Source: a virus
IMG/VR virus record: IMGVR_UViG_3300025896_000115
Span: 1-31,957 of that record
Reading direction: 5' to 3' (one strand)
Length of the DNA stretch: 31,957 nt
Part shown: positions 25,120-31,957 of the stretch, in pieces
Position numbering within the stretch: the first letter of the stretch is position 1
How the letters are laid out: the number at the start of each line of letters is the position of its first letter
The notes under the pieces: model-generated
What the model saw: only the letters and a program-made list of their open reading frames with translations
What the model was told of the DNA's origin: nothing
The model's database searches: none
Position numbers and translations under genes: made by a program

Positions 25120-26946
25120 CTATAAAAGGTCGTAGATATCATATTGGAGATCACCTTGTATATCATTATCTTTATATAGAATTCTTTCCATTAATAAATG
25201 TTTTTCTGGATCTATAATATCTAATAATTCTTCAACATAATCAGCATAATCACTTGTTCCTAAAAATTCGGTTGCCGTAATGCATGTCATGATTGTATCA
25301 TCATTTCCCATTTGCGCACCATAACTTCCATTTCTTAAAGTACCAAATAAACTTGCCTCTTGTACTGTTATTATATCATTTACTTTAATTCTATTTGTTT
25401 CAATGAGTTTTTTAAAGTTTTGGCAGAAAACTGACTTATTATCTGATTTTAATCTAATTCCTGGTTTTAATACCTTTGAATCATGTCTATGTTTAAATCT
25501 AAGTACCATCTCATCTTCAAATTCATTACGCCCTGGAAACACAGTGCTTAAGTACTGTAATAATATACTTCCATACGTATTGTACTCTATAATCATCTTA
25601 ACGTTCTCAGGATTGAAAATATCTAATGCTAATGTATATAGTACCTTTGCAAAATCCTCAATAGGATGTTCATTACTTCTAAACACTGCAACTTGGTCTA
25701 ATTTAAAAAAATCGTACATTGCGCCTGGACTTATTGAATTTTCAATATCTATATCTTCCATTGCATCTACCTCAAATACATTGATAACAGAGTAATCTCC
25801 TCCATTACCTTCGGCAATATCCACTGAAAATAGGTAATACTTGTCAGAATTCGATGCGCTTTCAACATCAAAATCAGGGTCAAACGATAAAAATCCTTCC
25901 GTAGCAATATGTATATTTTCAAATTCTTCTAAATCGTAGAATTCAAATTTCTTTGCATTCTTCCTAATATTTTTCATTGTACCTGGACTTAATAATAAAC
26001 TAGATGAACTTGTAAATTCATTTCCATATTGTCGATTAAATGCATCTTCCGAACCTAAATTTCCAAGTTCTCTTTTATACCATGCATCATCTCTATCAGG
26101 GTGTTGCCACCAATCAATTCGGGTTGGAGTATACTCATTATTTCCTTTTTCAGCATCAGCATAAATTTCATAGAACTTATTAAATCCATTTGGAGTAGAT
26201 GTGATATTTATCCTTGAAATTTTTGATGCAGAAAGAGTAGGGTAAACGTTTTCATAGAATGCATCTACAATAGTAGGATGAACATGTGCAAACTCATCTA
26301 AATATAAATTATGAATAGTAAAACCAATACCCGATTTTGCTGTAGTAGATTGACCTACCAAACGACATCCATTATCTCCTCTAACGTTCATAACGTCATA
26401 TTTAAGAATTCCTGGCTTCATGAAAAATGGAAGATGTTCTATAACTACCTTTGCTTTATCAATAATCTCTTTAGTTGATTCAGCCTTGTTTGCTAAAAGT
26501 AATGTTGTTTTATCATAATTAAATGTAAGATACCATGCATTGAAAATGGATGCTGTTACTGTTTTACCCATTTGCCTAGATGCCAAGACAATATTAAATC
26601 TATTATTTTGAAAATCTCTAAGCAATTGTTTTTGGTATTCCCTAAGTATAACCTTTTGAATACCATTATCTGTCATTACTACTGCATACTTTTCTGCAAA
26701 ATATACAATATCGTTTGCACATTTTGCTATTTCAGATATTTCAGCATTAGTATATTCAAATACAATATTTCCTCTTCTTAGAAATTGTTTACCTTCATAA
26801 AATGGCATACTTACCTGAGGTCTATAACCCTTGTCAAGCGCTACTGTTAAATCATTAATTGATTTTGTAGACCATACTAATTTCTGTGCGTCCTTTTCTG
26901 ATTCTCCAGTTGGAATCCATTTATTATCTCCTACGTAATCCGCCAT
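25120..26946 (-). CDS. terL: Terminase large subunit
   Basis: A 608-residue packaging ATPase/nuclease of the T4 gp17 type. Walker A is SRQMGKT at 123-129, Walker B with catalytic Glu is LYLDE at 214-218, and the coupling segment NITSTPNGFNKFYEIY follows. The C-terminal RNase H-like nuclease has the first Asp in FSVDIAEGNGGDYSVI, the second acidic site near MIIEYNTYG, and NDDTIM late. It pumps DNA into the prohead and cuts it. The gene ends in TAG. It starts 1 bp from the end of the preceding gene, within the head-tail operon. Confidence 0.95.
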   Translation of the reverse strand: MADYVGDNKWIPTGESEKDAQKLVWSTKSINDLTVALDKGYRPQVSMPFYEGKQFLRRGNIVFEYTNAEISEIAKCANDIVYFAEKYAVVMTDNGIQKVILREYQKQLLRDFQNNRFNIVLASRQMGKTVTASIFNAWYLTFNYDKTTLLLANKAESTKEIIDKAKVVIEHLPFFMKPGILKYDVMNVRGDNGCRLVGQSTTAKSGIGFTIHNLYLDEFAHVHPTIVDAFYENVYPTLSASKISRINITSTPNGFNKFYEIYADAEKGNNEYTPTRIDWWQHPDRDDAWYKRELGNLGSEDAFNRQYGNEFTSSSSLLLSPGTMKNIRKNAKKFEFYDLEEFENIHIATEGFLSFDPDFDVESASNSDKYYLFSVDIAEGNGGDYSVINVFEVDAMEDIDIENSISPGAMYDFFKLDQVAVFRSNEHPIEDFAKVLYTLALDIFNPENVKMIIEYNTYGSILLQYLSTVFPGRNEFEDEMVLRFKHRHDSKVLKPGIRLKSDNKSVFCQNFKKLIETNRIKVNDIITVQEASLFGTLRNGSYGAQMGNDDTIMTCITATEFLGTSDYADYVEELLDIIDPEKHLLMERILYKDNDIQGDLQYDIYDLL

Positions 26947-26947
26947 A

Positions 26948-27412
26948 TTATTCTTTTATTATTCCAAAAACCGTTCCACCTTGCTGTATAAAATTAATAG
27001 ATTTTCCAAGTCTTTTAATAGATTTTTCTAAGAAAATTCGATATAATCTATCTCTACTTTCTCCGGAATCTTTACCCTTTGATTTTGGTTCATATCGTAT
27101 TCCTCTAATATCTTTATTATTGATGATGATATTTTCAACAACTTCGACAATAGTTGCCATGATTTTAAACATTTCTCCTTTATTAGTTTCCTCATATTCT
27201 CCGTCTGCTGTAAAATCAACATCTAAAAAAGAGTTTATGTTTATAACCGTTAATGTGTATTCTAGTTTTGATTCGGTTTTAAATGTAGCATAAAGTCTTT
27301 TATTGAACTCGGACATATCATCTAATTTACCATTGATTTTATATTTGTATTTTTTAGAGGATGAATCCCCTATTTCAAATATAAATTCTTCATATAACTT
27401 AATGTGTTTCAT
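26948..27412 (-). CDS. Hypothetical protein with capsid-targeting-like N-terminus
   Basis: A 154-residue protein. The N-terminus MKHIKLYEEFIFEIGD parallels MKRIKLFEQFIAE of the ATP-grasp protein and the T4 capsid-targeting consensus MKTYxEFIxEA, with a Glu after the (F)I that would suit prohead-protease cleavage. The remainder is a mixed beta/alpha domain (TESKLEYTLTVININSFLDVDFTADGEYEETNKGEMFKIMATIVEVVENII), not recognised. Lying between the two terminase genes, it is a candidate internal head protein. That is inference. Confidence 0.68.
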   Translation of the reverse strand: MKHIKLYEEFIFEIGDSSSKKYKYKINGKLDDMSEFNKRLYATFKTESKLEYTLTVININSFLDVDFTADGEYEETNKGEMFKIMATIVEVVENIIINNKDIRGIRYEPKSKGKDSGESRDRLYRIFLEKSIKRLGKSINFIQQGGTVFGIIKE

Positions 27413-27416
27413 TATA

Positions 27417-28064
27417 TTATTCTGTTATTTCTACATCTTCGATGTCTTGTTCTGCGCTATCAATTCCTTCTCTGATCATTCGCATTAGGTCTTTGGTTCC
27501 TCGCTGCATATTTCCAGAAGATGAATCTCCACCTAAAGATTCTATTTCTCTAATATCATCTTTTTTACGATAGATTTCAATATCTCTGGCTATTCTTTTG
27601 GCGCTTTCTTCTGTTGCCATTAGATACATTGTTTGGGATTTAATAATATCTAACATTGATTTTTGTAGGGTTGCAAGAACTTCAAACATTCTTGGAGCAA
27701 CTTCGCCATCTTCTATTGCTTCTAACAAAGTCGTTAGAGCACGTTCTCCTGCCTGCAATTGATACACCAATGAACTCATTGTCATTTCGTCCATCTTCTT
27801 TTTAGCTTGAATATACTCATCTCTTTCTATAATATCTTCATCAAGATAAAATTTCATTAAGGCTGAAATAGTTTTCTTTGCTTTTTTAGTTGAATTTAAC
27901 TTAAGTTCACTAAAAGATATATGAGATGCTTGTCTTTTTGCAGGAAGTTGTGGATCTGTTTCAATAACATCAGAAATTTCCTTTGAATTATCGCTACCGA
28001 TTAATTCATCAAGATCCTTTCTTATATCTTCGGCTTGTTCTTTTATACTTTTCTTTTCTGACAT
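27417..28064 (-). CDS. Terminase small subunit (gp16-like)
   Basis: A 215-residue, mostly helical protein. An acidic N-terminal part is followed by SFSELKLNSTKKAKKTISALMKFYLDEDIIERDEYI. A long central helix pair comes next (QLQAGERALTTLLEAIEDGEVAPRMFEVLATLQKSMLDIIKSQTMYL), matching the coiled-coil oligomerisation core of T4 gp16. The C-terminus is acidic. It recognises DNA for packaging and stimulates the large subunit. The order small subunit, one gene, large subunit resembles T4. Confidence 0.78.
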   Translation of the reverse strand: MSEKKSIKEQAEDIRKDLDELIGSDNSKEISDVIETDPQLPAKRQASHISFSELKLNSTKKAKKTISALMKFYLDEDIIERDEYIQAKKKMDEMTMSSLVYQLQAGERALTTLLEAIEDGEVAPRMFEVLATLQKSMLDIIKSQTMYLMATEESAKRIARDIEIYRKKDDIREIESLGGDSSSGNMQRGTKDLMRMIREGIDSAEQDIEDVEITE

Positions 28065-28109
28065 ATTTACTAGTTTTATTAGATATAATATTTATCTAAA
28101 TTTCTAGTG

Positions 28110-30071
28110 TTACCTTGCGTTGGCATATTTTTGGAAGCCTAGTGATGGAATTGCATTATCTATTATGATTGCTAATTGGTTATCTCTAACAACGTATTGG
28201 TTTAATACATTTGAATGTTGTTCAAATTCTATTGGAGTATTAAATACCCTAATATTTGTCATAAACATGTCATTTGCTCTTAGTGTATAGTTCGATGATG
28301 ATTCCCATGCAATCTGGTATGGCATCAATTTATTTTCATGAAACTCTGGAACTAGATTGTTTGAAGATAATTGAGGCATTACATTAGAACCGCCTACCTG
28401 TGTAATAAGATTACTATTAGGATCTAGGCTATAAATATTAATCTCCAATTGCATAAATGCATTATTAATATTTACAATATATGCATACCATTTATTTTTA
28501 TTTAATGTGATTCCATGTGTAAATGTATTTGTTACACCATGTACACTTACTTTAAATTCAGTATTACTTAATGTTAATTTAAATCCGTTTATTGCATCAT
28601 TGTCTCCAAACAAATAATAATCTGTATTTGATGTTAAAGCAAATTGTGGAGAAAACCATCCAGTAAACGCTGCATTTTTATTTAATTCAACCTTAGACTG
28701 TGCGCCATAAAATAATGCGATATCATTTAATGTCATTCCTGCAAAGTCATAATAATTTTTACTAATAACTGTCCATCTATTCTTTAGATCATAGTCTATG
28801 ATTTTTAATCTTCTATTGACAAATTCTCTAATACCATCTCTATATGAGGAAGATATTGTTTGGAATTGATCTTCTTTTAAATTTTTAGTATATTCTTCTT
28901 GAATCTTTTCTCCAAATATTTCTTCAATTCCGGTAACTAATACATCGGTTGCGATATCGAATTGGCCTTTGATAACATCACTTCTATCTTGATATTTAAC
29001 AAGTTTAACTCTCCAATATGAGTGAGATCTATTAAATTCATCAGCCAAAGAAACTGAACTAATCTCGTACATTCTATTAATTATTGGAATAAACATATAA
29101 TCTTTATTTCTTGGAGTTTTTCCAAGACCAAATCTAGATTCGAATTCTGCTGCAGTTATATGAACTTCAAAATCTGCAAGCTCTATTCCAAATATATCGT
29201 ATGTATTTGCCTCAGTTGGAAAATCATTATCGGGTACTAATACCTTAACCGTTTGATTATCCACTACATTATATAGTGAATATTCCATTAAGATAACATC
29301 GCTAGTTCGTGTGTCGGGCTCTGTTCTAAAATAATTAACTTCATGTCCAAAGATTCCGGTTACAATATTTTGAAGTTGTTTATAAATACTTACTGATTTG
29401 GTAAGAGAGTATGGATTAAATGTATTTTCAGTGCATGAAACTTGAATATTAGCGCAACCATTCATTGCAAATGGATCAGTACATTCAACACAAAAATTCG
29501 GGCAAGATATAACTTGACCTTCTCCTGCATCATAAATATAATCTACTGAAAGAAGTGTAAGTGAATTTCCTGGCGATAAACCGGCAACTTCTAGTTTTAC
29601 ATCTATCCAAACTGGTTTTGTGATATCGAAGTTGATTGCCTTTAAATCACCATACGCAATTCCACGGTTTAATGAATTAAATTGAGAAAATATAGTGTTT
29701 GTCTGAGACCATCTATATTCATATTCAAAAAAATTAATGGTGTCAGGTTCTTTATAGTATTGAACTGCGTTTACTGTTATTGGAAATTGTTCAGTTAGAG
29801 TTATTTCATTAGATGAAACAACTTCAAAAATTTCATATGCGATATTTCCAATAATTATAGAATCTCCTGTATTAAAAGATTGCTTAAATTGTGTTAAATT
29901 ACCATGTATAAAATTGCTTCCAGCCACACATGATATTGTACCTGTCATTGATGGTGTTTTAAGACCTACTATAATTTCCCAATCTAATATATTTGGTATA
30001 TTAAGAATTGGTTCCTGTAACGACGCTATTAAGTAATCGCCGTATGCATTTGCAGTATATCCTGTTATCAT
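28110..30071 (-). CDS. Neck protein (gp14-like) with lectin-like C-terminal domain
   Basis: A 653-residue structural protein. The central part, HITAAEFESRFGLGKTPRNKDYMFIPIINRMYEISSV ... YWRVKLVKYQDRSDV (about 305-375), follows the pattern of T4 neck protein gp14 (EFxxxFG ... D.IYLPL.NKLFEI). It is preceded by a Cys-rich loop (CPNFCVECTDPFAMNGCANIQVSC, about 190-213). Residues about 455-560 (FTGWFSPQFALTSNTDYYLFGDNDAINGFKLTLSN...WYAYIVNINNA) look like a concanavalin/LamG-like lectin fold. Position just before the terminase genes agrees with a neck role. The lectin-like domain may decorate the neck as whiskers do. Confidence 0.7.
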   Translation of the reverse strand: MITGYTANAYGDYLIASLQEPILNIPNILDWEIIVGLKTPSMTGTISCVAGSNFIHGNLTQFKQSFNTGDSIIIGNIAYEIFEVVSSNEITLTEQFPITVNAVQYYKEPDTINFFEYEYRWSQTNTIFSQFNSLNRGIAYGDLKAINFDITKPVWIDVKLEVAGLSPGNSLTLLSVDYIYDAGEGQVISCPNFCVECTDPFAMNGCANIQVSCTENTFNPYSLTKSVSIYKQLQNIVTGIFGHEVNYFRTEPDTRTSDVILMEYSLYNVVDNQTVKVLVPDNDFPTEANTYDIFGIELADFEVHITAAEFESRFGLGKTPRNKDYMFIPIINRMYEISSVSLADEFNRSHSYWRVKLVKYQDRSDVIKGQFDIATDVLVTGIEEIFGEKIQEEYTKNLKEDQFQTISSSYRDGIREFVNRRLKIIDYDLKNRWTVISKNYYDFAGMTLNDIALFYGAQSKVELNKNAAFTGWFSPQFALTSNTDYYLFGDNDAINGFKLTLSNTEFKVSVHGVTNTFTHGITLNKNKWYAYIVNINNAFMQLEINIYSLDPNSNLITQVGGSNVMPQLSSNNLVPEFHENKLMPYQIAWESSSNYTLRANDMFMTNIRVFNTPIEFEQHSNVLNQYVVRDNQLAIIIDNAIPSLGFQKYANAR

Positions 30072-30478
30072 TACTCCTCTTTATTTTTATTAACCTCGTC
30101 CTGTGGAGTATAAACTTCTCCAGCAATCCAAGATGCAACAAATCCAGTTAATGAAACAAAGTAAAGTGCAAGTTCTCCGATATTTGCTTTAAACCAAATG
30201 GCACCGGCACCTGCAATTGCCCAAATAATAACGACAACATATATCATTACTTCTCTTCGAGAATTTGGACCTTTTGCAAATATTCTTGATTTCGTGCTTG
30301 GCCTTTTTGCTTCTGCCCAAATATACGTTGCAGCATATGCGGTTAAAGATCCAAAATAAATAGCAAGATCTGAAAAGCTTGCGTTTTTATATGCTCCTAA
30401 AAGTCCCATTACAACCCATAGCAATACTATGATGTATACTAGACCTTCTCTTTTTCCAAAGTTACTAAAAAATTTCAT
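30071..30478 (-). CDS. Four-helix membrane protein with internal duplication
   Basis: A 135-residue protein of two similar halves. Residues 10-56 read REGLVYIIVLLWVVMGLLGA.. then SDLAIYFGSLTAYAATYIWAE; residues about 75-121 read REVMIYVVVIIWAIAGAGAIW.. then GELALYFVSLTGFVASWIAGE. Each half has two membrane helices, so the whole has four. The linker and C-terminus are basic/charged. Function unknown; a pore-forming (holin-like) or host-membrane role is possible. It overlaps the neck gene start by one base and so is translated with virion genes. Confidence 0.75.
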   Translation of the reverse strand: MKFFSNFGKREGLVYIIVLLWVVMGLLGAYKNASFSDLAIYFGSLTAYAATYIWAEAKRPSTKSRIFAKGPNSRREVMIYVVVIIWAIAGAGAIWFKANIGELALYFVSLTGFVASWIAGEVYTPQDEVNKNKEE

Positions 30479-30516
30479 TAATATAGTTATTTTTCTATAC
30501 TATATATTCGAAAAAT

Positions 30517-31173
30517 CTAGTAGTCTGTTATCAAAAGTATTAATGAATTTTCAGGTTCTAATTTGGCTTCTAAAATATCTAAAATATCTGTGATAATTGC
30601 GTCTTCATCTAGTTCATTTTCTGAATCTTCTTCTAATAGAATAAGGTGTGAATCTATCGCTTCTGCTAAATCTTTTGCAAATACTCTTGTATAGTTTTGA
30701 TTGTTCTTAAGTATTCCAATTTTATTTAAAACAGCATTAACTGATTCTAATTCATCATCGTCATAAATATCAGAAAGTCGTATAGTTGCAGTAAGAACCT
30801 TAAATCCGAATTGCAATATTTTACTTCCATCTAACTCGATAAGTCTATTATAACTTTTATCTGTATTTAGATTAAGCTTAATATATTGGAGATTCTCCAT
30901 TTCTAAAACCATTTGATAAAGAAAATAAACACTATTTATTTCCTTATAAATAACCTCTGAACCTACTGTTTTGATTTTATTTATAATATCGATGTAATGT
31001 CTATCTAATATAGCGCTAATCTGTTGAGTAGACGTTATTATAGAACCATCTGGATTTTGTATAAAATCAGTTTCATTATGTATTTGAGTCCATAATCTAT
31101 TATCGATATAGTTATATTTGTATAGTGTAACATCGACAGATGTTGGCACAAGACTTAAATCGTATGTTTGCAT
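30517..31173 (-). CDS. Hypothetical virion-region protein, 218 residues
   Basis: Not recognised by motif. It has a beta-rich N-terminus (DLSLVPTSVDVTLYKYNYIDNRLWTQIHNETDF), a helical middle (QISAILDRHYIDIINKIKTVG) and a highly acidic C-terminus (LEEDSENELDEDAIITDILDILEAKLEPE). Located upstream of the neck and terminase genes, where T4 has gp13, it may be a head-tail connector component. It ends in TAG. Confidence 0.65.
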   Translation of the reverse strand: MQTYDLSLVPTSVDVTLYKYNYIDNRLWTQIHNETDFIQNPDGSIITSTQQISAILDRHYIDIINKIKTVGSEVIYKEINSVYFLYQMVLEMENLQYIKLNLNTDKSYNRLIELDGSKILQFGFKVLTATIRLSDIYDDDELESVNAVLNKIGILKNNQNYTRVFAKDLAEAIDSHLILLEEDSENELDEDAIITDILDILEAKLEPENSLILLITDY

Positions 31174-31185
31174 AAATTTACGTTA

Positions 31186-31614
31186 TTAGTAAACTTGCAT
31201 TGAATCTTCTAGCCTTTTTAAATTGGCGTATAAGTCTTCTTTAGCAAATTTTTCAAGTTCTTTAAATTCTCTCTTACCGATTTCATTCCTTTCCATAAAG
31301 AATTGAATTGCGGTTTCTGATGGTATATATTTGCTTTTCGAAGAAGGTGTTGCTATTGGTTTTTTTGTTTTTGTATAAATCCAACCAGGAACTCCTTTAA
31401 ATCTAGATCCAACAAGAGCCCAACTATCTATAACTGCAATAGGATTAATCCCATTCTTATTAAATAATTGTGCATTTGCAGGAAACTTAATTGCAAAAAA
31501 TCTGTTAATCATAAAATGATGTCTTCTCTTATTATGATTTGTAATATTTTTGTAATCGTTTGGTTTTGTAAATAGTATTTTAATAAAGTCAAATAATTTT
31601 GTTTCGTCTAGCAT
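31186..31614 (-). CDS. Hypothetical basic protein, 142 residues
   Basis: Helical N-terminus (LDETKLFDFIKILFTKPNDYKNITNHNKRRHHFMINRFFAIKFP), then a mid-region with PGWIYTKTKKPIATPSSK, and a helical C-terminus. 'NKRRHHFMINRFFAIKFP' is conserved-looking but I cannot place it. It lies 12 bp before the next gene in the same unit. Confidence 0.62.
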   Translation of the reverse strand: MLDETKLFDFIKILFTKPNDYKNITNHNKRRHHFMINRFFAIKFPANAQLFNKNGINPIAVIDSWALVGSRFKGVPGWIYTKTKKPIATPSSKSKYIPSETAIQFFMERNEIGKREFKELEKFAKEDLYANLKRLEDSMQVY

Positions 31615-31646
31615 ATTAATTATATGGATTATTTAATGTTTGTTTA

Positions 31647-31957
31647 TTAAAATAATGTGTTTAGTTTTTTAGTTGCAGGTTCTTTTGTAATTTCATCTAG
31701 ATTTAATGTAGAAAAAACGTCGTATGATTTTGGTGCACTATTACCCTTTTTGGTTGATGTATTCCATGTTGTTCCTTCTAGAATTCTTTCCATTTGTACA
31801 AGATTAATTAATTGTGTACATACGTTAAAATCATTATCTATTTCTTTATAAATACATTTTTGAATTGCAGCGGGAATTGTATTAAAATGCAGTAACATTA
31901 AATCTAAATTTTGATTAAATCCAACTCGAATTTCCTCAGGCGTAGATTTACCTACAA
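31647..31957 (-). CDS. Hypothetical protein, 5' end outside window
   Basis: The frame is open from the right edge to the stop at 31647. It enters with VGKSTPEEIRVGFNQNLDLM before the internal Met at 31898, so the true start is off the window and the ATG at 31898 should not be taken as the start. At least 102 residues are present. The C-terminus (SAPKSYDVFSTLNLDEITKEPATKKLNTLF) is hydrophilic. No family recognised. Confidence 0.6.
   Translation of the reverse strand, partial: VGKSTPEEIRVGFNQNLDLMLLHFNTIPAAIQKCIYKEIDNDFNVCTQLINLVQMERILEGTTWNTSTKKGNSAPKSYDVFSTLNLDEITKEPATKKLNTLF

Noticed and set aside
25403-25795. 130-codon plus-strand frame inside the terminase gene
   Set aside because: Antisense to the conserved nuclease domain; no plus-strand gene elsewhere in the window.
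26886-27293. 135-codon plus-strand frame
   Set aside because: Antisense to the 154-residue gene and the terminase start; hydrophobic by AT bias only.
31647-31898. Complete 83-residue gene starting at 31898
   Set aside because: The frame stays open upstream to the window edge with coding-like sequence, so the Met is internal.

Overview
The window is about 32 kb of a large, AT-rich, tailed bacteriophage genome with a contractile tail (myovirus). Every convincing gene lies on the minus strand, so the map reads from right to left. Three things point to a Bacteroidota (Flavobacterium-like) host. Start codons mostly follow A-rich leaders without a Shine-Dalgarno sequence. Several intergenic regions carry the TAnnTTTG/TAnnTTTA element of Bacteroidota housekeeping promoters. 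The proteins look like those of large T4-related phages. The host is an inference from these signals; no host gene is present.

Right third (31957 to 17641): the virion module, in T4-like order. It holds two unknown proteins and a third of unknown role, a duplicated four-helix membrane protein, a gp14-like neck protein with a probable lectin-like domain, small terminase, large terminase, sheath and tube. These are followed by a small ribbon-helix-helix-like protein, a tail-assembly protein with a probable +1 frameshift extension, and a hydrophobic, repeat-rich tape measure protein.

Middle (17542 to 6041): small enzymes and regulators. These include thioredoxin, an exported NUC-type nuclease, a methyltransferase interrupted by an in-frame TAG, an RNA ligase of the DRB0094 type with a stand-alone PseT-like 3'-phosphatase (an RNA-repair set), and DenV. 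The rest are an NDP-sugar epimerase, guanylate kinase, a PD-(D/E)XK nuclease, a metallophosphoesterase fold without its metal ligands, an ECF-like sigma factor, an ATP-grasp enzyme with a capsid-targeting-like N-terminus, and a SWIM zinc-finger protein.

Left (6029 to 870): an isolated tRNA-Arg, a GIY-YIG endonuclease, a DUF4326 protein and a 42-residue ORF precede a dense tRNA array of about 3.7 kb. Some twenty tRNAs are ordinary cloverleaves. Interspersed are clearly abnormal ones. Two 59-nt RNAs share one layout: acceptor stem, 11-nt linker, 16-nt hairpin, T-arm, with no D-arm. Others have intact stems and normal anticodons but lack the D-loop GG and the TTC of the T-loop. There are also orphan T-arms without a 5' half and long structured spacers. 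An HNH endonuclease and the start of a structural protein close the left edge.

The abnormal tRNA-like RNAs, together with the RNA ligase and 3'-phosphatase a few kilobases away, are the most interesting feature. They could be reduced tRNAs, decoys, or substrates of a phage tRNA-repair system. Two promoter families can be seen: a host-type module found at three places, and a short motif, TAGATATATAA, found upstream of five start codons including sheath, tube and tape measure, which may be the phage late promoter.
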